From Nodularia sp. (in: cyanobacteria) (GTDB taxonomy: Bacteria; Cyanobacteriota; Cyanobacteriia; Cyanobacteriales; Nostocaceae): DNA of 40,944 nucleotides. The first letter of the stretch is position 1. Each line of letters opens with the position of its first letter. The stretch is from positions 1 through 40,944 of the forward strand of contig REBL01000114.1 of NCBI GenBank assembly GCA_007692755.1, in the 5' to 3' direction. Positions 25,306 to 33,229 of this stretch are shown here, in pieces. The notes under the pieces were generated by a model. The model was not told the origin of the DNA, made no database searches, and worked only from the letters and a program-made list of their open reading frames with translations. The translations under genes were made by a program, and so were the position numbers.

Positions 25306-26253
25306 GTGAGTGAAGTACGAGCGGACTACGATGGTGCCTGGAAGGAAGGTGTAGAACAATACTTTGAGGCGTTTCTGGAATTCTTTTTTCCAGAGATTCA
25401 AGCAGAAATTGACTGGACGCGAGGTTATGATTTTCTCGATCAGGAACTTCAGCAGTTGATGAGAGAATCTGAAGTTGGTAAGCAATTCGTTGATAAGCTG
25501 ATTAAAGTTTGGCTTAATGATGGAAAGGAAACTTGGTTGCTGGTACATTTGGAAATTCAAAGTCAAGTAGATCCCAACTTTGCCCAACGGATGTTTTCTT
25601 ACCATTACCGAATTTTTGACCGTTATAACCAGGAAGTTGTAAGCTTGGCAATTCTAGGGGATAATCAAGCAAACTGGCGACCGCAAGAATATAGTTATGG
25701 ACGCTGGGGATGTCGGTTAAGTCTGCAATTTCCAATTGTGAAGCTACTGGACTATGAAGCTCGATGGTTAGAGTTAGAACAAAGTGATAGTCCTTTTGCC
25801 GTAATGGTGATGGCACACCTGCGGACACAAGCGACAACTCAAGATTTAGCAGGTAGATTACGCTGGAAGTTGAGCCTGATTAAACGGATGTATGAGTTAG
25901 GCTATAGTAGGGATAAAATATCTCAACTATTCCGGTTGCTAGATAGATTAATGACTTTACCACCGGATTTAGACTTGAATTTCAAAGCCGAATTGGAGCG
26001 TTTTGAGGCTGAACAACAAATGACATACATGACAAGCATAGAACGCATAGGCAGAGCGCAGACTCTACAGGAGTCTATTGCTGAAGTTTTAAAAGCTCGA
26101 TTTAATCACGTTCCCCCTGAATTGATTGAGCAATTGAATAAAATTTATGAGCTTGACAGACTGAAGCAACTATTGAAACAGGCTAGTATTACAGGGTCAA
26201 TTTCTGAATTTCAGCAAAAATTCAGCCAAGAAAATACAGAGACAAATGTTTAA
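25306..26253 (+). CDS. Rpn-type PD-(D/E)xK nuclease (recombination-promoting nuclease/putative transposase family)
   Basis: A 315-residue protein, GTG at 25306. It opens DYDGAWKEGVEQYFEAFLEFFFPE, whose early residues match the start of cyanobacterial Rpn/DUF4351-type proteins. The nuclease motif is D in IDWTRGYDFLD, then LLVHLEIQSQ with the E-x-Q core near 85-90, followed by FAQRMFSYHYRIFDRY. The C-terminal half is helical, with a coiled coil (about 225-315). Such genes are numerous in Nostocales and are often mis-annotated as transposases. They are PD-(D/E)xK endonucleases promoting RecA-independent recombination, or fitting defence/anti-phage roles. It is convergent with the ArsC-like gene. 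Confidence 0.75.
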   Translation: MSEVRADYDGAWKEGVEQYFEAFLEFFFPEIQAEIDWTRGYDFLDQELQQLMRESEVGKQFVDKLIKVWLNDGKETWLLVHLEIQSQVDPNFAQRMFSYHYRIFDRYNQEVVSLAILGDNQANWRPQEYSYGRWGCRLSLQFPIVKLLDYEARWLELEQSDSPFAVMVMAHLRTQATTQDLAGRLRWKLSLIKRMYELGYSRDKISQLFRLLDRLMTLPPDLDLNFKAELERFEAEQQMTYMTSIERIGRAQTLQESIAEVLKARFNHVPPELIEQLNKIYELDRLKQLLKQASITGSISEFQQKFSQENTETNV

Positions 26254-26302
26254 TTGAATATGACTCTCTAGGGCGAATGCGTTTGGGACTGGGGTTTGAA
26301 GA

Positions 26303-26656
26303 CTAAATTCCTAATTTGGTTCTCAATACTGCCTCATCTTTGAAGCCTACCAGTATGGCTGTGCCATCTTTGACGAAAAGTGGACGTTTGAGCAGCATGG
26401 CATCTTGAGCGAATGCGTCAATCCACTGTTCGTCAGTCCAAGTTTTCTTTTCTTCACCTAAAGCACGGTATGATTGTCCAGAAGTGTTACGCATGGGCGC
26501 AAAACCCAAGGACTTCACCCAGTTTTGAATCATGTCACGGGTGGGCGGCGTTTCTTTGGTATTAAAGAATTTATAGTCAATGCTGTTTTCTTGGAGCCAC
26601 GTAAAAGCTTTTTTACAAGTGCCGCAATTGGGGATACCGTAAATCTGAAGGGACAT
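26303..26656 (-). CDS. ArsC/Spx/MgsR-family thioredoxin-fold protein
   Basis: A 117-residue protein, ATG at 26654-26656. It begins SLQIYGIPNCGTCKKAFTWL with the CxxC motif (Cys11, Cys14), continues YKFFNTKETPPTRDMIQNW, and ends RPLFVKDGTAILVGFKDE, the RP(I/L) signature of the Spx/ArsC-like family. These are arsenate-reductase-fold oxidoreductases or redox regulators; the sequence resembles the single-domain YffB-like type. It is transcribed convergently with the Rpn nuclease. No arsenic-resistance genes are adjacent, so a redox or regulatory role is more likely than arsenate detoxification. Confidence 0.82.
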   Translation of the reverse strand: MSLQIYGIPNCGTCKKAFTWLQENSIDYKFFNTKETPPTRDMIQNWVKSLGFAPMRNTSGQSYRALGEEKKTWTDEQWIDAFAQDAMLLKRPLFVKDGTAILVGFKDEAVLRTKLGI

Positions 26657-26685
26657 AAAAAGTTAATCAACAATTTCCATGACAT

Positions 26686-27150
26686 TTATTTATACATGGC
26701 TAGTTTAACTTCTGGCGATGGTGCGGCGCGATCGCCGGAGGCAATCGCTCCAAGTGTATGATTAATTTGGGCAAGGCTTTTGGTAACATTTTCTAACTTT
26801 TCTGACAAGTGACTCGGTTGTTGTGCTTGTTGCTGAGGTGATGTCGATTCTATACCCTGTTCTATACTCTGGGTGAGATGCCCCAACATTGTTTCAATTT
26901 GTTGTAAACGATTCTCTACACTCGAAGTATTATGTACCTGATTGGCTTCCAGTGCTGAGAGTCGGTTGATGACATGGTGTAGAACATTTTCTATACTATG
27001 GTCAGCGACTTCCGTCTGCCCCAGGACTTGATGTAGACTTTGGACTACTAACTCTGTGGCTGAGGTGTTGCGTTTTTTGGCTTCGGCTCTAAGTGCTGCA
27101 ACTAAAGATTTGGTTCGTTTAAAATTTACCGATTCCCGTTCTATGGCCAT
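26686..27150 (-). CDS. Ribbon-helix-helix/coiled-coil protein, hypothetical
   Basis: A 154-residue protein, ATG at 27148-27150. The first 45 residues, MAIERESVNFKRTKSLVAAL then AEAKKRNTSATELVVQSLH, have the strand-helix-helix layout of an Arc/MetJ or CopG-type DNA-binding domain. The rest (about 50-140) is a long coiled coil with Gln-rich linkers. The C-terminal codons incorporate a HIP1 octamer (near 26729). Plasmid-borne RHH regulators are typical partners of toxins or partition systems, but no partner is obvious here. Lies 29 nt upstream of the ArsC-like gene and may be cotranscribed. Confidence 0.62.
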   Translation of the reverse strand: MAIERESVNFKRTKSLVAALRAEAKKRNTSATELVVQSLHQVLGQTEVADHSIENVLHHVINRLSALEANQVHNTSSVENRLQQIETMLGHLTQSIEQGIESTSPQQQAQQPSHLSEKLENVTKSLAQINHTLGAIASGDRAAPSPEVKLAMYK

Positions 27151-27572
27151 GAAAACACCCGCACTCTAGCAATACCCTTCTTTAGTTAGCTTACAGCTTG
27201 TTGGTATGTCCGTTGCCATCTCTGCTTTCTACCTGACTGTGGCAAAGGTATCTATTGCTGCTCCTTCGCTTCCTGGAATTTAGCCAAATATTTCAGGCTA
27301 GAGACAAATGCGATTGCCTACGGCACTGCGCTTCGCGCAGTGCCGTAGGCAATCCTTGTGACGCTTTCTTTAATCCTGGTTTGAAAATGTGTTGATTGCA
27401 GGTTTGAGAATGATGCACAATTAGTAACATTAATTTGAAGCGATTTGAATTTGGTTTATTTAAGATAGTTTTGGGATAACTAAGGTATAAACCCGAACTT
27501 TTGAGCTTTTTCAAAGGGAAGTAGTAATTGGGTAACAGGTAAAACCTAGCCCTCATAAGGGTACAACTCAGC
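27151..27572. other. Intergenic region upstream of the BREX-like operon
   Basis: 422 bp between divergent genes. It contains the perfect 20-bp palindrome at 27312-27354 and an AT-rich part where a weak promoter for the BREX-like operon may lie (TTGGTT at 27451-27456 and GATAAC at 27475-27480, 18 bp apart). A 93-codon minus-strand frame across it is not convincing. Confidence 0.4.
27312..27354. repeat. Perfect 20-bp palindrome with TTC loop
   Basis: The arms at 27312-27331 and 27335-27354 are exact complements (GCCTACGGCACTGCGC core). I associate elements of this form (CACTGCGC, TTC, GCGCAGTG) with dispersed palindromic repeats of Nostocales genomes. No T-run follows, so it is not a standard terminator. 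Confidence 0.75.
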
Positions 27573-28304
27573 ATGGCTAAATTTTTTCAGGATCACATGT
27601 GGCAAGACAGTATTTTTGCCATCAAGCTCAGTTGTAAAGTCAGCGATTTTGAGGCTTTTTATGGTCAGTTGCTTGAGAAGCTACCTCAAACATCGGAAGA
27701 AACCAGGAGGCGTAATGCAGGCACGATTGTGCGGCGATTTTTCCCAGAGAGAACTCTTAACCAACCAACACGGTTGACATTTCGTAACTACAAAGATGAA
27801 AACTTGTTACAGCATTTGATGCGGTATCAGTTCTTGGTGAGCGAGCCAGTTATTGCGGACTTTGCCAAACTTCACGTTCTTAACTGCGAACCAGGCGAGA
27901 TTTTGGAGTTTGGGGAGTTGGCTGACTCCTTTCTTCAACAAACCTACGGAGAAGTTAAACCGAAACTCAAGCAGAGGTTGAGTGCAGCTCTACAAGCAAC
28001 TGGATTAGTGACGCGATCGCAAAAAATCATGTATATACGAGACCAAACGAATATAGAACTTGCTTTTGGCGTACTGCTCCATGTATTGTTTGCTCCTCAA
28101 GCTACAACAATCCCTGTCAAAGATATTCTCAATCATGTGTTTTGGCGCTACTTAGGATTGCGTTCGCCTAGCGATGTAGTTAAATTGTTGCGTTGGCTAG
28201 AAGCTAAGAAAATAATCGTTAAGTATGTACGTGCTGACCAGTTGGAGCAAGTTACCACGGCATACAGTGCTGACGAAATATTCAATCACAAGAGGTTGCT
28301 GTGA
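27573..28304 (+). CDS. BrxA-like winged-helix protein, first gene of the BREX-like operon
   Basis: A 243-residue protein, ATG at 27573. The N-terminus carries ETRRRNAGTIVRRFFPE, reminiscent of the Arg-rich helix in BrxA/DUF1819 proteins. Two winged-helix-like stretches follow, near 90-150 and 170-235 (VVKLLRWLEAKKIIVKYV at the end). Position (first in an operon with BrxC, PglZ and BrxL) and size (BrxA is about 200 residues) support BrxA-like, but the similarity is weak by eye. BrxA is a DNA-binding accessory of BREX. The stop overlaps the next GTG in a 4-bp GTGA. Confidence 0.5.
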   Translation: MAKFFQDHMWQDSIFAIKLSCKVSDFEAFYGQLLEKLPQTSEETRRRNAGTIVRRFFPERTLNQPTRLTFRNYKDENLLQHLMRYQFLVSEPVIADFAKLHVLNCEPGEILEFGELADSFLQQTYGEVKPKLKQRLSAALQATGLVTRSQKIMYIRDQTNIELAFGVLLHVLFAPQATTIPVKDILNHVFWRYLGLRSPSDVVKLLRWLEAKKIIVKYVRADQLEQVTTAYSADEIFNHKRLL

Positions 28305-28801
28305 ATGTATCTGAGTTTGTAACCGTTATAGATAGTTTAGCCCGTGGAGTACGTAGTGGGCGTTATCTGTTTTTTGTTCAAGAAGAAAAAGAAGACAAAC
28401 TCTTGAACCTGCTTCGCGCTTCTCTAAAAAATGGCAAGTTACCTAATCATCGCCTGCAAACGCTAAATATCAACGAACTTGCAGAGCCATTACCGAATCG
28501 CGAAGCTGTATTAAGATTAACAGAGAAACTAAAAGAACAACTCCAACAAATCCGCAATATGGGGATACCTCAAATTTTGGTTTTGACCAAACCAATGCTA
28601 CTGGTTCGCTACCAAATAGGACTGTCACCCCTTTACGAACACTACCTTGCGGATGGCACAACTGCTGTGGTTGTGTTGCCATCAGTTTCCTCCGTAGAGT
28701 TATCAGACGCTTTGCCGAACAGTGCAAAAGTGGATACAGAGATACTCAGGAGTCCCTTTCCAGAAGTCGGACGAGCCGAAAGTCCCTTAATTCAACTTTA
28801 A
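28301..28801 (+). CDS. Small protein in the BrxB position
   Basis: A 166-residue protein, GTG at 28301 overlapping the previous stop, with AGAGG at 28291-28295. It starts NVSEFVTVIDSLARGVRSGRYLFF and has a beta strand/helix pattern with PQILVLTKPMLLVRY and AVVVLPSVSS. BrxB (DUF1788, about 190-200 residues) occupies this slot in type I BREX, and this protein is slightly shorter. I do not see a P-loop, so BrxF is unlikely. I cannot confirm BrxB homology. It probably forms a complex with the BrxC ATPase whose gene follows 27 nt later. Confidence 0.45.
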   Translation: MNVSEFVTVIDSLARGVRSGRYLFFVQEEKEDKLLNLLRASLKNGKLPNHRLQTLNINELAEPLPNREAVLRLTEKLKEQLQQIRNMGIPQILVLTKPMLLVRYQIGLSPLYEHYLADGTTAVVVLPSVSSVELSDALPNSAKVDTEILRSPFPEVGRAESPLIQL

Positions 28802-28828
28802 GCCACACACTTTGAGGAGGAGTATATT

Positions 28829-31800
28829 TTGAATGCAGAACTAGCCCCATTACGGGAACTGATTGTTCCTAAAGCCAAACGACCCGAAACAACCCTGTCA
28901 CTGGTTGAGGCACTACGTAAACCAGTAGAAACCGTCGAAACTTATATTTTTACAGACTCTATTCGAGCTTACTTTAACCAAATTTTTGAAGAAGTAATTG
29001 CTGAACGCGGTCAGGCGTTTTGGATTCAGGCGGAGTATGGGGCTGGTAAAACCCACTTTCTTGGTACGTTGGCTTCTTTGTTAGGGGAACAACCAGATAC
29101 CACTAAACAGGAAATTTGGGATGTTGTCAGTGATGGTGATATCCAAAATGAGCGTTTTAAAATTCAACCCCAGAGGCTACTTCCAGTAGTGTTTTCTTTG
29201 CGGGGAGAAGGAGGACAAAGTGGAGCGTTAGAGCGAAGTCTCCTTGACATTATTGCCCGTGAAACAGCTAAATCATGGGAATTGCAGCGCCATTCTCATC
29301 CTGGCTTACCAAATTTGAAGGTGACAACAGATGATGATTTATTGGAGTGGTATCGAAACTGTGGGGAAGGTTTACGTTCCGATATTGAGAGATTTGTTAA
29401 AGCAGAAACTAGCGTGACGCTGGCAGAATTGCGTTCAGAAGAAGGGGATAGTGCAACTGCCGAACAAATTATGCATTACTGTCAGTGCAATGGCATTAAG
29501 CCTGATGTTGCTATCAGCACAAAGGAAAGAGTTAAACACATTTATCAGCAAATTCACGAAGCTGGGTATACAGGTATATTGCTGGTTATGGATGAATTTG
29601 CTTTCTGGCAAGACCGGGGAAAAACAGATGAACAAAGGGCATCTGATGAGGAAACTCTAGAAACAATAGGTCATGTATTGCCTAGAGACGAAGGGGCAAA
29701 CATTTGGGTAATTCTAGCATCCCAGAAGGCTGCTCCTACCAAGTTGAAGGGCGATCGCTTCAAGGAGCTAAGTTTGTTAGCTGATAGGAACCAAACAGAT
29801 TATTACACAATTGCTTCCCGCAGAATTCGAGATATACAACCCCACCGAGAACCAGAACTTAACCAATATTATGACTTTTATCGTAATAACTTTAAATTTT
29901 TAAGATTAAATAATATTAGCTACGAGCAATTTATAGACCGTTTCCCATTTCAACCTCGTGCATTTGATATTATCCGCCGAATTACCAGGGAGAATTTGCC
30001 CTCAGCCAGATTTGGTATAGGCGTGCTGTTTGACCTTATCAAAAGGGGAGAATTATTACAGCAAAATCGGCTAATTATTGCCAATGATTTGCTCAAAAGT
30101 AGTAGTTTGATTGATGGATTTAAAGACACACTTTATGAAGATAGCTATCGAGCATATCAGGAAGCAAAAGATAGTGTTAAAGAATTTGAAATAGATCCTT
30201 CGGAACGCCCAATTGCAGATAATATACTTGGTTTTTTGTTTTTAGAACATATTGCTCACCTTGATTCTGGAATAGAATATTGGCTGAAAATATCAGATAT
30301 TGTAGAAGCAACGCTAACCCAATCTGATGTGCTACTGAGTGAGGATACAATTGATTCGTTATTATTTCAATTAAGAGAGTTAAGTCAAATAGAATATCAA
30401 TCACAAAAGCAAGTAGTGGGTGATAGACAAGCTCGCTTTATTTCGGTTGAAAGCGATAGATTTAATCCAATTGGTAAGTTTAGAAGTGCCAAAGGTAAAA
30501 TCACAACTGATGAGGGCAAACTTTTAATAACCTGGCGAGAAATTATTCTAGCTTCACCGAATAAAACTTTTGGCAAAGACAACTTATTAAACAAGTTCAG
30601 TTTAAACACTACAGCCTCAAAGCGCGTTATCTATAAACGCGTGGAGTACAAACAGGAAGTTGTGCTGACAGATCAGTGGAACAGTAGCGCCTATGGTAGT
30701 CAACTAGATTTAGATAACCATGCGCGAATTGTTATTTTGACCTATCCCGGTGAAATTGATTCTTCAGAAATTTTAGATGACCGGATTGCTGTTGTAGCTC
30801 CCGCTGTACTGACTCAATCAGCTAAGGAATTAATTCGAGATTGGCTAACAGTTGATGCCTTAGAGGAAAAATACCGCAATGATGCAACAGCAGATGGGGA
30901 CAAGATGCGGGAGTTTCTTAAAGAGAAACGGCGGGAAATCGTTCCAGAAATCCAAAAAACTCAAGTTGATGCTTATCGGAAAGGAAAAGTTTTTACACGG
31001 CGCTCTCTGGGCATTAAGCTAAGTGATATTTTTCGTCAAGCTACTGCGGAACAGGCAATTGAGTCCATAGCTCAAAAGCTACTGGCAGACGCTTACACTC
31101 AGCCATTAATCAATGCTTCAGAGTTTAAAAGCGGAAAAAACTTAGAGTTGGCAGATGTGCGTAAAGTATTTGAAGGATTGTTAACCTCTAATCCATCGGT
31201 TGCTAATCGAAATGCTGTGGAAAACTATGGAGTTGGACTGGGATTAACGTCTGATCAAAATTCATCGGCATTTAATCCTCAAAATTGCCAGGTTTTTGAG
31301 ATTTTGCGTCAGCAACTAAATCAGCATCAAGGTCGAGTAACAAGAACTCAGATTGAGAAGCTATTAGTTGCTTCGCCTTATGGATTGACAAGGGATTTAC
31401 TATCTCTCTACCTGATGTGTTTCGTACATTACGGCAACCCACGAGCGGAGCTAGAGTTGAGCCATGATAACACCATTCAGCTACAAAATGGTACAACTCC
31501 ACCTAAAGGGCGGCTGACAACAGATACAATCCGACAGGTCAAGTGGAGCAACAAATTTGACCGGGAAATTCGCGTTCTCCAAGAGTCTGTTGGGGTTGAC
31601 TGGAATCAAGTAGTTCCTTTTGCCCGCATCCTGGATGACACCTTGACAACGACAACAGACTCACAACAAAAGTTAGAGCAGGAGGAGCGGCTAAAACGCG
31701 CTTGTCAGGCATTGGGGCAGCGAGTAGCATTTGTAGATAATAGTTTAAGAAGCTTGGCTAGAACGTTGGGTTCTACCCTTCCAGCATCAGTATCTGGGCA

Positions 31801-32794
31801 ACTTTTACCTTTGCAGTCACTAACTCAAACTTCAGATTTAGATAATTTCTTTGAAACTGCCCAATCTCAATTTGAGAGTGAGCAACAGCTAGCAAAGATA
31901 CTCTTGGATTTCGTGGATCTGGAAAACTTATCCCATCTGAGTACAGATTTGGGGGCAGATCGGGCTTATCTGCGACAACTGAAGGATTCACTGCCATTCG
32001 ATGCAGATCCGTTACGCCACAGCCTGGATGAAGTGCTGGTGCAGTTTAATTTGGAGCAGATGCTAGAGTCGCCTAGTTTCCAAGAGAATTTGCGATCGCA
32101 GCTGGAACAGATCAAAAGTGAGTATATCAACCAGTACCGCATCCATCACCGCGAGCATTACCAAGCGGTGCAAACTTTACGCACCGACTTAGCTGGGGCG
32201 GAAGAAAAGTTGAAAACTTTGGAACGGTTAAATACTCTTAGTGAACTTGGTTTACCCGTCACTCTCAATCACCGACAGCTACAGCAGGCTTTACTAAACC
32301 AGCTACAGGTCTGTTCAGTGACCGATTTGGAGTTGCAGCAGGGTTTAGCACATGATCCATTATGTGGGCATTGTCGGTTGGAATTACGGCAATCAGTCCC
32401 CATTGATCAGGTTACAGCTTGGCAACAGGATTTAAACCGGGCAATGATAGAACAGTTTGCTCGGTTGAAGAGCGAAACGGTTAAACGCCTGCTCAGAAAT
32501 GCCGAGACTGAATATCTAAAGAACCTGCTGCAAGTTCTTGAGTCAGGTAATGCCGAGAATCTCGTTGGGTTGCTGACGGATGAGGGAACGCAAATTCTCC
32601 AATCCCTCTTGCAGCAAGCGAATGTTGTTTCTGCCACAAGCGATGTGCTTGTACAAATAAGGGAAACTTATCCTACCATAGAGCGCCACCAACTAAGAGA
32701 AGTTGTGCAGGCAATGGAACTACTTCTAGAGGCAAAGTTTGAAGAACTGGAACAAGAAAATCGAGGTAAGACTGTACGAATTAACCTTGAGTAA
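28829..32794 (+). CDS. brxC: BrxC/PglY-like BREX ATPase (DUF6079-type)
   Basis: A 1321-residue protein starting at TTG 28829, supported by GAGGAGG at 28814-28820. Walker A is YGAGKTHF (70-77) in AFWIQAEYGAGKTHFLGTLA, preceded by TYIFTDSIRAYFNQIF, a typical BrxC/PglY opening. Walker B-like LLVMDEFAFW lies near 253. A later DPLCGHCRLEL (near 1173) matches the CxxC seen in this family. The size is slightly above the usual 1100-1250 residues. BrxC is an ATPase of BREX phage-defence systems and is thought to work with PglZ. Downstream, a MITE-like insertion separates it from the next gene. Confidence 0.85.
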   Translation: MNAELAPLRELIVPKAKRPETTLSLVEALRKPVETVETYIFTDSIRAYFNQIFEEVIAERGQAFWIQAEYGAGKTHFLGTLASLLGEQPDTTKQEIWDVVSDGDIQNERFKIQPQRLLPVVFSLRGEGGQSGALERSLLDIIARETAKSWELQRHSHPGLPNLKVTTDDDLLEWYRNCGEGLRSDIERFVKAETSVTLAELRSEEGDSATAEQIMHYCQCNGIKPDVAISTKERVKHIYQQIHEAGYTGILLVMDEFAFWQDRGKTDEQRASDEETLETIGHVLPRDEGANIWVILASQKAAPTKLKGDRFKELSLLADRNQTDYYTIASRRIRDIQPHREPELNQYYDFYRNNFKFLRLNNISYEQFIDRFPFQPRAFDIIRRITRENLPSARFGIGVLFDLIKRGELLQQNRLIIANDLLKSSSLIDGFKDTLYEDSYRAYQEAKDSVKEFEIDPSERPIADNILGFLFLEHIAHLDSGIEYWLKISDIVEATLTQSDVLLSEDTIDSLLFQLRELSQIEYQSQKQVVGDRQARFISVESDRFNPIGKFRSAKGKITTDEGKLLITWREIILASPNKTFGKDNLLNKFSLNTTASKRVIYKRVEYKQEVVLTDQWNSSAYGSQLDLDNHARIVILTYPGEIDSSEILDDRIAVVAPAVLTQSAKELIRDWLTVDALEEKYRNDATADGDKMREFLKEKRREIVPEIQKTQVDAYRKGKVFTRRSLGIKLSDIFRQATAEQAIESIAQKLLADAYTQPLINASEFKSGKNLELADVRKVFEGLLTSNPSVANRNAVENYGVGLGLTSDQNSSAFNPQNCQVFEILRQQLNQHQGRVTRTQIEKLLVASPYGLTRDLLSLYLMCFVHYGNPRAELELSHDNTIQLQNGTTPPKGRLTTDTIRQVKWSNKFDREIRVLQESVGVDWNQVVPFARILDDTLTTTTDSQQKLEQEERLKRACQALGQRVAFVDNSLRSLARTLGSTLPASVSGQLLPLQSLTQTSDLDNFFETAQSQFESEQQLAKILLDFVDLENLSHLSTDLGADRAYLRQLKDSLPFDADPLRHSLDEVLVQFNLEQMLESPSFQENLRSQLEQIKSEYINQYRIHHREHYQAVQTLRTDLAGAEEKLKTLERLNTLSELGLPVTLNHRQLQQALLNQLQVCSVTDLELQQGLAHDPLCGHCRLELRQSVPIDQVTAWQQDLNRAMIEQFARLKSETVKRLLRNAETEYLKNLLQVLESGNAENLVGLLTDEGTQILQSLLQQANVVSATSDVLVQIRETYPTIERHQLREVVQAMELLLEAKFEELEQENRGKTVRINLE

Positions 32795-32857
32795 TCTGGA
32801 GTCATTTGGAGTCATTTGGTCAACAATTGGGAACAGTTAAAAATAGAGAGCAATCCA

Positions 32858-33066
32858 GGTTGTGTCGGGTGCAACGCGAAAATGTGAGATCGGATTTTAT
32901 ATCTCAATTACCAGGGCTTATTCCCAATAAACCGAGGTCGAAGTTCCCTGTTTTTACCTTTTCTAGGTAGCGATAGCGCTGTAACTTTTCAGTTCGCTTA
33001 AAATTCAGGTAACTTATATTACCAATTTTTCGCACATCACAAAATCGCGTTGCTCCCGGTTGTGTC
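32858..33066. mobile_element. MITE-like element with 9-bp target duplication
   Basis: The terminal inverted repeats begin GGGTGCAACGCG at 32867 and end with CGCGTTGCTCCC at 33057. The extended arms match at 17 of 21 positions (32866-32886 against 33038-33058). Exact 9-bp direct repeats GGTTGTGTC flank the element at 32858-32866 and 33058-33066. It is 191 bp long and has no ORF. This is the signature of a small non-autonomous transposon. The parent IS family cannot be named from the termini alone. Confidence 0.72.
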
Positions 33067-33083
33067 TATTGATTCTGACCCAC

Positions 33084-33128
33084 ATTCCCCATCCTCAACT
33101 GCCAAAATCGGTGCTTTGGGGAATTTTT
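33084..33128 (+). terminator. Possible terminator between brxC and the sigma-like gene
   Basis: The inverted repeat ATTCCCCA (33084-33091) / TGGGGAAT (33117-33124) with a 25-nt loop is followed by TTTTT. The loop is long, so the case is moderate. Confidence 0.35.
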
Positions 33129-33229
33129 CTCTAGCGTATAGTAACTTTCATAACGTAAAATACTTAGAATAATATTCCCAGTCTTCACTCCCTTCCAGGC
33201 TCCCAAAATACTAGATGTGACATTTTAAG

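Larger units (their letters stand above)
32795..33229. other. 435-bp gap inside the BREX-like operon
   Basis: The gap holds a 191-bp MITE-like element (32867-33057), a tandem GGAGTCATTT pair near 32800, and a terminator-like inverted repeat (33084-33091 and 33117-33124, ATTCCCCA/TGGGGAAT, followed by TTTTT). No coding sequence was found. The next gene may therefore have its own promoter, perhaps in the AT-rich 33130-33220 stretch. Confidence 0.55.

Noticed and set aside
25306..26253. Transposase annotation for the Rpn-like gene
   Set aside because: No transposase DDE or HUH motif and no flanking inverted repeats; the PD-(D/E)xK pattern fits better.
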